Of a stretch of 64,000 nt of DNA, positions 24,501 through 38,685 are shown piece after piece (the stretch's first letter is position 1; every line of letters starts with the position of its first letter). The DNA is from Chaunax sp. Z400. Taxonomy: Eukaryota > Chordata > Actinopteri > Lophiiformes > Chaunacidae. Under the pieces are notes generated by a model. It did no database searches. It had not been told where the DNA came from and was given only the letters and a program-made list of their open reading frames with translations. The stretch is from assembly GCA_037577475.1 (NCBI GenBank), contig CM075184.1, forward strand, positions 10,311,594-10,375,593. The letters run 5' to 3'. The translations under genes and the position numbers were made by a program.

Positions 24501-27500
24501 GTCGTGCAAATGCCAACTTTAAAAGCAATTACCTCTTCATGTAGGCGCAAGATGGCTGTGTCACTGTGGCCAATTGCATTAGAGTTTTTGTATCTATTTA
24601 TGTATTGTTTTTGTATGTATTTATTTATTTATTTTACAAAAAAATAAGATAAGTGACATTGTCTCTTATAGTAGCCAAAGGCAAGTAGCGACTGTTTTCC
24701 ATGTTTGACTTAAAATTGCTTTCAAAAAAAGGTCATAAGAAAATTCAAATACACTTGAGCAACGTGTTATTTGATTTTTGTGATAGTGTATCAATTCTCA
24801 AAAACACTGCATTGGCTTTAATTAATAGTTTAAATACAAAAATAATAGCCGTGTTTATTGTTTTGTGTGTTTAAAGGCCAGATTGGTGGATAGCAGAGTT
24901 GTAATATACATATACATATAAATACACATGTATTTACTCTGTTACCTCTTCCATTGAGACACAAAGTTAACCATATACTGATAGCATGAACAAAAAGAAC
25001 AGAGGCCTATGAAATAATATATCATCTTCCTTATAGTATCACAGTATGCTGACTCTCACTCCCTTGTATTGTGATACATATTTCAAATTCTTGCCAACAC
25101 ACAGCCCCAATTTAAAGAGACTTTAGGCCTATATGCAACTTTTGCTGAGCTGTGATGACAACAATTGCACAATAAGGGCAAATTAACTCTGTTGTGTTTT
25201 GGTCAAATCTGACTGATTTAAAAGTTTCTCTCTAAAAATATATTTTTTTCTGTTTTCTGTTTGTCATAAGGTTCCATGACTTTTTTCACACATGGCATCT
25301 CAACACACAAATAACAGTTTGAGAATTTCTATTAAATTCTGGGTGTTTTATTGAACTTGTGTACACTTTTGGTCATTAGAAACGCCCCTTTTTGGCTTCC
25401 ATGGCAACCCCTACGGGAACCTATCACAAATAGAATTTTTAACCCATGGGAACCACACCTGTTGGCAATTGTCAGAAACAACAGCAACATCGTTTCTATG
25501 ATATAAACAACTTTCTCACAGCTCTGGTATATAAAGCTTTTTTGAGGCCTTGCTCACAGTTCATTCTGTAGCAGCACGATGGCCAAGTGATATGAGCTCA
25601 GGTCAATGAGGCCTACAGGACATAAATAACAAATGGAAGTTCAAAACTTGCTATGTTCACAAGAACTTGAGGTGATAAAAAGATGGAAAAACAACTTTAG
25701 GTGATAATATATGTATTATTATGGATTTATAATCAGCTGAAATGGAGCGGCCATTTTTGACCGGGAACACCAAACTAGTTAACAGGAAAAAAACACAACA
25801 GGAGGGTTAAAAAGAGTGATTAAATAATGCATTTGAATAACAATGTCACAGGATTACTTTACAGACAAATATTTGTGCTATTTTTTATTAGTATTATTTT
25901 CAAATAGACCTAATCATAGAAAACAGGCCAGAGAGACGGACCGGGAGATGAGTTGAAAAAGAGGTAAGCAGTGAGGAGCATGGACATTGACAGTCTGACA
26001 GACATTGATAGATGGATTAGGGCAGAAGGAGACAGCCTCCCCCCAACAAAAGTGACTTTCCTCCAGCAGCAGACAGGGAATAGAATCTGATTAGTTAGAT
26101 GTCAACTGGTGCAAGGCGGCAGCATTCACCTCTGTTTGGGTGGCAAATGGCATCAGGATAGAACTGAGAACACATATATTCCTCTTCACGCCAGAGAAGA
26201 CACCAGCTTCTCTTCTCCATTTGTTAACAACAGCAAAACTGCCATATTTATTTTGGCAAATTCCTATTAGGTGTTCTTGGAGATTCCGCTATCTGCAAGC
26301 ACAGTTATTTAGCCAAGAGGCATGAAAACGCGCTTTAAATGTATGAGTTCAAGGAATGACACGGCAACCAGCTTATCAAACGAGACACATTCAATTCCTC
26401 TAATGGGCTGCTACGATGGTGGGATTAGTCTGTGCCGCATGGCCAAAACATTATGACAGCACTTGGGCTTTCATTTATTTTGACAATTAATGTGTGTTTC
26501 CTTTGATTAGGAGAAGAAAGGGACAGATAGAGGATGAGACAGAAAGAGAAGGAGATAGTGCCGAAGAGGATGGGGAAAAAGTTACAAGCTGTGTCAGTTT
26601 CTATTCTAATAGCTTTAAGGGGTACATTAAACTTTATCACAACATACAGCCTCCCTGAAACAATCTGTATGCAAATAAAGCCTTACATATGGTTGGAGCT
26701 GTTTGTAGCTCTGCCGGCAACATTTTCCATGTAGTCAGTGAGTTTTGCAGTTCGCAGATGTTCTTTAATCTGTAATGGATGCTGGCGTTGGAGCAATCCA
26801 CTCCGGAGCATGTCTTTAAAACTGTTTATTTGATACGTCTTAATGTTCTTGCACTTCCACAAATTGACTACTGAGCTGTTTCATTCAATCAAAACTCAGC
26901 AAATCTGCGTATTTAATGCCTCTGTGGATTCAAACGCTAATTGTTTGTGCCATTTTCTCAACAGCGATCAAAAGCACTGGTTTACAAACCAGTGTACCTT
27001 TGAACAGAGGATTGTGTGTCGCAGATCAGTGGCTCCCTTGACTGAGACAACGCGTTAAGTCACTTAGAAAAAGAAGGGATTGTACGTGCCTTCCAGCAGC
27101 TCTCAGATTGTCAGACTATGAGCAGAGGCAAGAAAGGTTACTTACTGACTTCTGTGGCGGTTACTGTAATGTTGTGCCACATGTCTGTCTCCCGGTCCAG
27201 TGCTTTGGCCAGCGTGATCTTCCCATCGTCCACGTTGATGTTGAACTGCCTCTCCAGGTCTGTGTGTCGATCGATAAAGTACCTGTAAAGACAATGGATC
27301 ATCAGAAAGTTGAGCCAAAAGCACTTCCTCAGTCCTTTGGGTTTTGTGGCTGAGGAATCATCCATCAATAGAAACCTGTAGATAATGGCGTAAAAATTAA
27401 AAACAGCAGAAAATCAATAATTATCGGAGGATTAATTAAGAATTGTGTGCAGGAGGGGGTATTTAAAGCATAATAAGATCTGAGTGGCCTTCTCCCTCAA

Positions 27501-29614
27501 TCACACCACACCTCTCCTGCAAAAAAAAAAAAACAAGACCGTGAGTGCATGTTATGTCAGGGTAAAAGATGGGATGTTGTTAACTCTCAATGGCTCCCAA
27601 AGGCTTTGCATTAATGAGTTAGGACAGTGTTGTGTCACACGTGAGCTCAAACAACACAGGGGTAGGTGATGGATGGCAGGGGATGTAATGGAGATGATCC
27701 AACCATGAGCCTGTTATGTGTGACCTTGTTAGATCGAACAACTTTTCTTTCTTTTTTTTCTTAAACCACTGGCCACTTTTAGGCCCTCGTCAATATTTTA
27801 CTCATACACATGTAAAACTTTCTTTTTCCTGGTTCCGTTTCCTCTGTGACCCCGCCTGTGACGCACTGACTGAGTCTTAAAAATACAGTAGCAAGACCTA
27901 AAAAACTACAGCAGCGGGTGTGAAATCGGAATACACATAAAAGAGAATTTTCTGATGCCACTCGAAGCTGTGAAATCGCTCTTTCATGTTGTGATGCGCA
28001 GAGAGCCAATTCTTGGGACAAGCCCACATGAAAAGAGCTAAAAAAGAATCTGTCATTATGGGTCATCTCTGGTTTCACACGTTTCATTTGCCATTAAGTG
28101 TGACTGTCGTAAACATCCTACTCGCCCAAAGCACACGGCTGCAGTGATTCACGTGAGCTAATTACGGCGTGCAGGCTGCTACACAAGTGTTTCTGTACCT
28201 CCAGGACAAACTGTCCCCGTTTCTTTCTCTCTCGGTCTCACCCTCACATCCTCCCTTGCCATCTTTCCCCGCTCTTACTCACTAATAATCAGGAAAGTAT
28301 GTTTTCTTTTTTTTTATTCATTTCCATCCAGCTGGATCTCAAGCTGTTCCTAATCCAATTTCCCTACCCAATCCTTTGCAGACCCTCCCCACATGGACAT
28401 CCCTCAACCACCATACGCTCTGCACACCTTTTCTTCTATCCCTCCAAACCCTGGGTCTTATACCGTCTCACAGTGGACCCACTCATCCCTATCTGTCCAG
28501 ACCTGTTGGCATCGACCTAACAGTGTTTATATGAGAGAGAGAGAGAGAGAGAAGAGGGGGAAGAGAGGGGACGCAAAGGGATGGAAGGAAAAATAGAGAA
28601 AATTACAAAGTGATAATAACAACAATAATTAATATGAAGGAGAATGCTGCTTATACAAGAATGGTAGAGAATGAAATAAATAAAGCACTGGCCCAGATTC
28701 CAATTGTTGAGGAGACGTACTGAGCCGTGACATTTCCATTTTTGAGATGAAATGGTGTAAAATCCTCTAGACGATGGTCTGGGAGAGATCCATGAGGACC
28801 CCCACCCACCCCCCCACCCCCTCTCTTTCTCTGTTGCCCTGCAGACGCAGAGCACTTTCAAGACAGACAGACAGCAGCGAGCCACCTGGGAACAGCCTCT
28901 CTCCTGCAGACTGAGTGGATCCCAGTCAAACTCTGACAGCCTCACGTGGAGGCGAGGAGACAGACCCTGAAACGTTCTGCCACCTGTCACTCAAACTGAC
29001 AACGTGATGTGAAAAGAATTAAAAGCAAATAAAAAATGATATCCAGTGTGATACGTGCACGGTTTTCCTGATCGTGATGTGTGTGTGTGTGTGTGTGTGT
29101 GTGTATCGTCATCAGTTTCGCTATACTTGTCACAGGCCTTTAAACAACATTGGGCAGTTAAACATCACGTAGAGCCTGTGCCAAATATTTTAAAGCGGTG
29201 AAGCATTTTTACAACTGATGCAGCAGACACTCAGACGCATTCAACATCAATATAAAATACATATGCTAATCAGAATGTGGCGGGAGATCACATAAGCTGT
29301 AATCAACGTGATGATTATTCTTTCCATTCTTTGGTGCGTCGATGTGGGATCTCAGCATTCCTCACAGATCGCCTGTCAATCAAACAGTATGACTCGGGCT
29401 TCGTCTCTGTTGCGGTTTCTGTGGGTGGCAATCTTTTATCTCTGTAGCCACGCTGGCTATAACTGTTCATGCTAACTCCCCCGTCATCTCTCTGTTTCAA
29501 TGTCTAATGTTTGGGAAATGATTTTCTGCAGGAAAGATGCAAAAGACACTGTTCAGCTTCTACAATTACGAAATGGTCTTTAATCTTGAATTCAGAGTTA
29601 AAATTAAGAACATT

Positions 29615-29654
<40 letters not shown>

Positions 29655-32600
29655 GCATTTTCTTTTGACTGATTGTATAGCCTTGTCTTGGAGGCACATA
29701 ATGACCACGCTGGGGACTCACTCACCTTGACAGTCCTTAACATCTGCCTCCATCTAACCTTGAGCATTGACCATGCTGCTGCAGTGAGGTCGGTTTCTAA
29801 GAATGACACGGTGCTAAATGACAATAACTCAACTCAACAGAAAAACAAAGAATCAACCAAAAACCCTCTGTGAACTCTTAATGTCAGTAAAAGAGATTAC
29901 AGATTGTGGAGTTTGTGGCATATTCAGCATCAAATCTGAGTGCCCCACTTTTCTAAAACTGGAATACTCAGTATCTCTAATCTCAGTAGTATCTCTAATG
30001 TAAAAAGAAAAAAAAAGAGTTATATAGTTTCACTTAAAATGTGTATTATAAGGCATAATGAGCAAAGCATAGTCAATATACAGCTGAAAAAAAGCAATGT
30101 AATGATGATACTGTGTCTGAATGAGCTCGAGAGCATTTTGTCATTAGTGTTTCAATTTCTTTTTAATTAGCAGCCTGCTTATCAGCCCCATAGTAATATA
30201 CAGTATATGCATGTGCCAAGGAAAGGCTCCTGTATATGTCTGTTACTGTTTTTTAACACCTGTGTGCACAGTAGGTGCTGGATTTTTATATCCATTAGTG
30301 TGAATATTTGTGAATGTGTGCCTCTGAGTGACTGAGTGCCTGCATAGTTTGGAGAGAGAAGAGGTGAAAAGATCGAGAACAAATTACTTTTCTTGTTTTG
30401 CTTTCTTGCTCAACAGAGAACAAACTGCCTTTGTTGCATTGCTGCCTGTTCCGGGGTCAGTATTCCCACTGGGAGGATCACAGATGTAGAACTAATTTTA
30501 TGTCCTCCCCTGAATGCTGACCAGTTGGGTTTTAATATTACATTTTATTCAGGTTGGATCCCAGGCCTTTTTAACTGGAAGGTAATTTTTCCAAGAAAGT
30601 CCTCAATAAATTTTAAACTATGCTAAGAACTGAAACCCTGCCTGCTATTAATATGCTATGATATATTAAATTCTTTATAAAAGGAAATTGGCCTTCCTGA
30701 CAGTTTTGAAATGAAGTGACCATTTCAAAATCTCCCTTCCATGACTGCCTGTATAAGCAATATGCAAACGCGTCAGCTGTCAAGTGTGCTAAAACGACTT
30801 ATGCAGGCCTGCAGAAACAAACGAGCTTTACACAATCCCATTATGTTCCTGCAATTTCAATCAACAATAACAGAAAAAAAAGACAAAAAAGTTAACCAAA
30901 AATGTCTGAAATCCAAACCAGGTGTTGTCAATGTCAAAATACCAACATTTGGGCCTAAAACACAGCCACATAATCTATAAAATCCATCAGTTGGTGTCAT
31001 ACAACCTTAGTGACAGTCAGATGTCACATTGCTTTTTATTTGTGATCATCCAGGTAGAAAACGAGCTCAGGCTCCTGACAGAGGCAGCAAGTGAGGGAGT
31101 GTTTCATGGAGTGCACCTGAAATGTTGTTGGTTGGATGCATTAAGTACAGCTCAGGGGTTATTTGTCTCCTGAGTGCAGAGGACATGGCAGCCCCACCAG
31201 AGTGCTCACTCTGAGTGGTTTGGATTCAGACCGGTTTAGTCTGGTTCGGCTGGAGGGGGGATTGAGACAGAGATCGAGTCCAATCAAAGGGGCCAACAAA
31301 GGAGCTCGTTCAGTTGGTGGTCAGGAGAACGTCGACACTGATGCTGCCTTTACTTCTGCCAGAGATCCACTACAGCTGTCTTTTCTCTTACCAATTATTC
31401 AAACAGAAAGTTAAAGAACAAGGGACTAATAGGGAGATAAGCCTGATAAATATCATTTAGTAATTCAAGAGTTAAGATTGACGAGCTGCATCTGCTATGA
31501 TTGACACGTTTGATATTATTTTCACCTGCAATATTGAACTTTTTCTTCTTTCCTTCAATAATAGCAATTTTATCACAAATAAAAACAGTGTGATTCTATG
31601 AATAAATGTATTAGTTATATGTGATGTGTTTGTTTTTTCCTGATTTCTTTTTTCCCAGTCCAGAAAAGCATAAGTGACCCTGGATCATTACTAATCATCA
31701 ACAGTGAGTTGAGCTCTAAATATTTTTGGGAAACTATTTCTCTTTGGGCCCTCAACAATCAGCGCAGTGGTTGCATTGAATAGGTTTGAGCTGTGATTTG
31801 TCACTCCATGGTGTGCTGATACGGTGGGCTGATATTGCATAACGCAATTCCAATAACTCGCTCTTCCACATCTGTTTTGAAGTTTTAATAGATTTTGTTC
31901 TCACCAAAAGGCGTATGAATAGCATGTCGCTCTTTTAAGTCATTTTGTGTCATCATAACTCATTTCAGGCCTTTAGAATCTCATCTCCGTTTCCATCAGC
32001 ATTGAGTGTCATAGAGCAAAAAACATCAGGTAACATAGGATAAAGTAGGGCTGTGATTATGTGTTATGTAATTAGATCTTAATTACTTATGCAATTATTG
32101 AATTTTAGAATAATTCTAGAATTCTTTCTAGAAATTATTCTAGAAATTCTAGAATAATTTTAGAAATAGTCGTGATTTCCTTGAACTTGAAATGTAATTC
32201 AACTGAGAAATACATGAAATACAATACATATGTGGCACCATGCGTCTCCCTGTGTCCTTGTATTTAGTGTTATATGCGTGCTGTGTCTGCGTTTCTCTAC
32301 CTCATCCAGTATTGAATGTGCTTGAACACCAGTGACACTCTGCCATCACAGAGCCGACACATGCTCTACATGCTCTCAAACGCTTCCTTTGAACTTCTTT
32401 GAGTTTTTGGGATTGCTACGGCGTGTAAAGGCTGTCCCTGCCTGCTCCACCAACTGTGTGTGATTGTGTACGGCTGCTTGCTGTGTGCACCGACATGCCA
32501 TGAGATATCTTCCTCTGTAAGAGCTGAATTCGTTTTTCCTTTCATGTTAACCAAAGGCTCTCTTTTTCGTCATCTTGGCTTCAGATGTACTAAACATGCC

Positions 32601-35600
32601 ACAGCCTGGATGGGAGGGAGTTGGGGATTTTAGCATGTCACTGTAATAAAGGAAAGGGGTGTGGTGAATTTATAAAACAAGACAAACTGAAAGCTTCATT
32701 GCAAAACGGATTACAGTTAAATAATTGTTTTATCTTGATAATCCTGTTTTCATAATCACTGGAAGCCAAAATCATTATAAAAAAATGTATCACTTCCCCA
32801 GCAGCAGCATAAAGAGTCTGATAGTTCACATATGTAGGAGACCGGGATGGTGCATTCAGGAGACCAGTGTTCATGCCCTGCGTTACACCAAAAGTCAACC
32901 AAGACCTATTTTAACTCTGTATGTTAGTGTGGTTATTTTAGCTTAGTTAATTTATCTAAATAATGTCATGCACATGTAACTTAGTGAGTGATGTCATCTA
33001 CAGCAGGGGTTCCCAAAGTGGGGTCAGAAATGGTGGGGTCGGGAGATGATTTCCAGAAATCAAATAAACTTTAAAAATGATTAGAAGTAGTCTATCTTAG
33101 CCATGATTGTTACAAAAGATAAAAATTAGTTAAATTTCAAATAAAACCATGTAAATAAAAATCTGTCATCAGCCTTCCAGATAAGCCTATTAGTAGGTGT
33201 GCGCTTAATGTTTGTATGGTTCAATATATAAAATAACGTGCTAAATATACACAATTACAAAGGGACAAAAGGCACAAAGGGAACCTGCTCCAGTTTAAAT
33301 CAATCACATTGTGATTGCTAGCATTCTAATCTAATTTACCAATGACTCATAATTTCCTAAATTCGTATCTAACTGTTGCTCAGAGATTTTCTATTTCTAC
33401 CCTTTCAGTTGTCAGTCTGGGTGAACCATTGTACAACATTGTATTCTCCATGTACAAAGCACTGCTCTTTTTGCATTTGAGTACTCTGTACAACCTAAAA
33501 AGATGAAAGGCCATTTAAATATAGTAGTACTGTAGTAGAGTCGTCTTCTAAGAAATCTCCCTGTACCAAGCATTTGCGACATGTTATTCCAATCTTTTAA
33601 ACTGTAGTTTACTACACAAATGGTTATGGCAGATGAGACAATCGTTTATACATCTAAAATCAGTTTCACAACCAAAAAATAAAGTTTGTCTTCAGTATTA
33701 GCTCTTTCTTTTTTTTCTTTCTTAATTTCACTCTTCTTTTTTGTTACTTCACCTCAATATAGACAAAAAGACGTTTCATCAGACTATGTAGTTGATTGGT
33801 AATTAACAAAATTACCACAAAAAAATACTTTAAATATTCTCTGATTCCAGCTCTCCAGTGTGAGGATTTACTGATTTTCTCTTGTAAGCCTTTATGGTCT
33901 GGGAACCATATGGTGCATGATATTTATTAAAAAAACAAAACAATCAATAAATAAATATATCATTGTAAAATATATTTTTATGACTTTGCAACATTTATTA
34001 TGCAAAAAAAGACATTTAAAGATACCACCCTGACAATCACACCTTTCTGATGTTTTATAGACCAAAATATTAAATGTTCAATCTGAAAAAAAGAAAGAAA
34101 AGATTAATCAACAATGAAGCAGCCCTGAATGTTGTATGCACATTATTTCTATTATTTAAATCATACTTCGGACCTTGCAAAAAGCATTATTGAGGCTACA
34201 GCCTTCTGTCAGACAACATTTGTGGAAGGATTAAAATCTTCCTCACTGTAATTATTTTATCAGCCCACAGCTGCACACTAATAGAAACCCTGGCAGCAAG
34301 TAAAATCAAATGGTCTTGGTGAGGGTGATGCATCATATTTAGCCCTCCATGACAATAGTTTGTTTCATCTTGTCCCCGGCAAAGAAAACACTTGACATCT
34401 GTGATAGATCACACTCATCTTGAAGATCTACAGGGGGGATAAAAAACGTGCAATTGGAGTTCAAAGAAAATGACATGTTGTTGTGACAAAAGAGCAAACT
34501 GGTAGGAACATTTCTGACTGTTTGTATAGTTTTTTTTGCACTTATTTCTGATTCCAATGATCAGCTGCCTTCCAAGAGTTGGCAGCGTTCCATTAGAAAC
34601 TGTATCCCTTTTTCTTCTGTCTCTGGGAGAATAAAATTGAAAGTCAGAAAATGGGCTTTATTTAAAAATTTAACAGCTCTTGACAACCTTTTCAAAAGGC
34701 TCTATTACGCTTTACAGACTACAGTGCTTTTCTCCTCTTTGGCCTGACAGTCACACAAGGCCCTTGAGCAACAATCCATTCTCAAAATAACAACTTCTCT
34801 GCAAAATGGTAAAATTGGTAATTAAAAGCATAATAAATATGGCGAGGGTAAGTGAATGACCTCAAAATAAGTAGAAAAGAGAGCGTGAAATAGACTGCAA
34901 AAAGACGAATGACCTGGTGCATAAGATGGCAGCTTCTGACACTGCATCATTCTCAAAGCATTCAACATGTGCCAAGACAGGATGCTGATAGCATCAAATG
35001 AGAGAGATCATGTCAGCAGGGTTCTGCCATTTACACACGCACTTATTCATTATTCAGTCACTTTTTTAATGTAATAACGATGCACTGAAGAAGGCAAATA
35101 GCAAGGGTGTACACAAACATAACTAGATATCAATACTGCACAATGGTAAATTTTCAACAAGTCACCTGACTTTTATAAACTAGAGATGTTAAAAGATCTT
35201 TGTCTATTTCCCTCTAACACACATATAAGGACAGTGAAGCAAAAGATATCATTATATTTGAAATATACTTTTTACCAGGGGAGGGGCGTCACGAAACCTC
35301 AGGGGTCAATCCCTCCTGGCAATCTCATCACTAAACATGAGGATGCCACGAGAAAAAGGGAAAAAGGAGAAAATATAAAATGAACCGGCCATGCTCTGTA
35401 GCCTCAGCCAATCTATGAAACCCAGTCTGCTCTCCGCTCGCCATGCAATTACACACAACCTGTTGAATGTTGTCCCAGGAATGCGGTCATCAAGTCGCTG
35501 GAGAATTAATGAAATGCCAAGATTGAGAGAGAGAGAAATTGCCTGTATAACCTATCCTCAAGGTGCCCTTGTGGTATTTCCCAGTATAAGTCAAACAAGA

Positions 35601-38600
35601 GGAGAATACAGCACGACTGGTCAGACAGTCAAAGACAAAGTTGTGCTGCCTTCAACTCATAATCTACTTCTTTTTTTTTACGTCTGTGGAAATAAGAGCA
35701 ATCATTGAATTGCCTCCTTGCTGCCAACGACAGAACCAGGGTTTTCAAAGGTCACAGGCTTGAAGAGATTTAATTGCATGCCTCAGTGTCAACTTTTTTA
35801 TTAAAGCAACTCATTATAGCCTGAAAAGGCTCATTTGTTAACCTATTCTCTACTTCTTGAAGCCACACTAAAAAGCTTCTTCAAGTTTTATTACAGCAAT
35901 GCTCTGGTCAGTCAGAAGCAAAAGGTGAAGCAGTAAAGTTTTTACCTGACGAGGCTCCCAGTAGAGTCTGGATCCCTGGCAGTGACTGTCCCTATGACCG
36001 TGTTGATGGGGGCGTTTTCATTCACTTCCAGTAAGTACATGGATTTGGAGAAAACAGGAGGTTCATCGGAATCATCGACCACGATCTTCACCGTAGCCGT
36101 GTCCTTGAAGGGCCCACCGCTGCTGGGCTCAGAGCGGATGTTGGTGGCTTCCACTTTCAGGGTGTAGGCTCTCTTGCTCTCATAGTCTAAAGGCTGTTCA
36201 GGGGAACAGAGAGAGAAGTGGTCACCTTGACTTGGCTGAGAAACTACAAAGTCAGAGAGTTGAAAGCCTGTGTTGCAAACGATGTGGGTGTTCACCAGGC
36301 AGGGATGGTGGAATGAAAGACGAATATAGAATCCATTGTTTATTGGAGCCTGACCCATACTAAAGGCCATGAGCAGAGATGGCTTAGATTATTATTTTCT
36401 CATATCAATGTGTCTTTTCAGTCCAACAACTTTGTGAAAATTCAATACTTGGCTGGAGAACCATTTTAAACTCCCCCAACATTATACAGAAACCAGTCAA
36501 AAGTTTGGACACACTTTCAAGATGAGTCTGAACTTTTGACTGGTAACAGTTCAAGTCTCCCCCCCCCCCAAAAAAAAAAAAAAAACAAACATATTCAACA
36601 TTTCAATCAATACAACAATCTAAATGTGGCCATTTTGCATAATGACTACTTTTGATAACTGGGTACATGCTGCTGAAAATGCTTCTGTACTTTTATTCAA
36701 AACAACTGAGAACAGACAACTTTTACTTGCAAATTTGGATTTTTTGTGATATTGCTAGTTTTTCAAGTTGAATATATATTTGACCTTTTTTTTTATTTAT
36801 TTGGATTATGTAGCCTTTTTGTAACCGGTATGTCCCATGGAGATGCCTTTTGCAAGGGAAACCTGACGAAGAATAGCAGCAACACAAAGATTCCACATAA
36901 AATCACATAAATTAAGTAAGGTTAGTTATTTTGCTGATAATGGCCTTGTATATAAAAACATACCAATGACCCATCGACCCGGACATACTTCTGTACAACC
37001 TCTACGTCCACATTGATACAACCGAAGTGGGCCAGTGAAGTTTCAAAAGTTTGAACAACAACAAATATGGTGACGGCTGTAGGAGGTTGAGCTAATGTGC
37101 CGAGTTAATACAAAGCGGCAAAAGCGGAAGTAAAGATGTTCTCGGCGGTGGTCTGTGAGATCATTAAATACATCGAGACTTGAAGTCATTGAGTTTTTAC
37201 ACTTAATTATTTCACTTTTTTTGTCTTTGTTGTTTCTGTACACATTTGCCCTGCCTTGCTTTAATTGTAGCCACACTGCTCTCAACCATTTCCATGGGTA
37301 TTGCTCTGTTTGGTCCGTCTCGGCCGTCTCTGTTAGCTCACCAAAAACGTGTCCGATTACATACTGAATGAACGCAGAGGACATATGGAAGGCTCTGTCC
37401 GTCTCCATATCCATCTTTAATGTAGAGCATAAATGGGCCTTTAGGTGGCATATACTTTGTACATTATGCATTGGTGAGTGTAGTGCACTTTTTAACTATT
37501 ACTGTATAAAAAACAGATTTCTTTTTAACGTCATGGCCATACTGTACTGAGATGCATGAGCATCTTCACAGTGAAAATTTTGCATTTACAGTGTTGTACA
37601 TTAATTGTGTGATTAGCCACAGTTTCAACTTAAAGAAACACTCCAGTTATTACAGTATGTAATCACCCTCATGGCAGTGGGGAATCGGGTGAAGTGTCCA
37701 GACATGTTTTGTGAACTAAGAAACTTCATCTTACTTTTCTTTCTGGGTGTGTAGATGATGACTGAATTCTCATTTTTAGCTTAATTGTCAATCTAAAGAA
37801 TGTGGACGATTTTAACATTAGCGCCTCCACTGGTAGAATGCAAAAAGACACTGCAGCAGACAGCAATGCATTGATCCCATCCCTCCATAGATCCAACCTG
37901 AGCCCTAAGCTAAGTGAAAGTCCAAACTGAAAACTATTTATTGATGGAAACAATGATGTCATCATGATCGTTTTAAAGAATCTGTAATCACAAATAAATT
38001 AAAGACAAAGGGTGCATTTTCTAATCTGAAGAGTCGTGTCTCTGGAATCCGTCTTCGACAGCAAACATAATATATTGGATCAGTAATTGATTGAAATCAA
38101 TGTTATTGGAGTTTTTAGTGTTGCACAACCTTGAAATATTTTCCAACCTTTATCGGCATGAAATAGCACAAATCTGCCTGCTAATGCTCTCAGTGACCGC
38201 AGGTTATTAGAGCTTTCATACTGCTATCACAACCACATCACCAGTCGTAATTTTCCAAAGAGAAACATTTTGTGTAGGACATGCAGTGCCTTTCTGTAAC
38301 TGACATAGCTGTTTAATCCCTATTTTTAAACTGCGATACAGTATTTTCTTTACAGACGGCATGTCATTAATATTTAAAAGAAAGAAGAGAGTCACAATCT
38401 TACTCCCTCGGCATCTCCGAGGACATTCCAGACTGTCACAATTTTGCTCTGAATCACCTCTGGTTGCTCTTATACGACTAGAATAATGGGATCAAGTCAC
38501 TTCCACGCTTCATAACCAGGATTTATAGGGAAATCAAAACTGGGCCTTGCCGCTTGAGGGGATAGTAGCTGGCTTGGGGAGAGCAGAGGACCAAGAAGAG

Positions 38601-38649
38601 GGATATTAACAAAACGAGAAATGTATTCAGTTAGAGAAGGAGGGAGAGA

Positions 38650-38685
<36 letters not shown>

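Larger units (their letters stand above)
27283..35945 (-). other. cdh8 intron 7
   Basis: An 8663-bp intron. It holds three microsatellites, the palindromic TTCTAGAA cluster at 32103-32164 and the hAT-like end at 33004. The remainder is non-coding with no recognised family. Confidence 0.85.

Noticed and set aside
28517..28990. 157-codon minus-strand frame in intron 7
   Set aside because: Built from a GA/CT microsatellite and GC-rich intron sequence; no motifs.
34420..34440. ATCTACAG as the far target duplication of the hAT end at 33004
   Set aside because: The bases just before it do not resemble the required inverted terminus, so the 8-base match is probably chance.
34339..34557. Frame reading VDLQDECDLSQMSSVFFAGD as a possible exon
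   Set aside because: It looked exon-like in composition, but there is no matching family, and no partner exons on this strand apart from cdh8, whose frame is complete without it.
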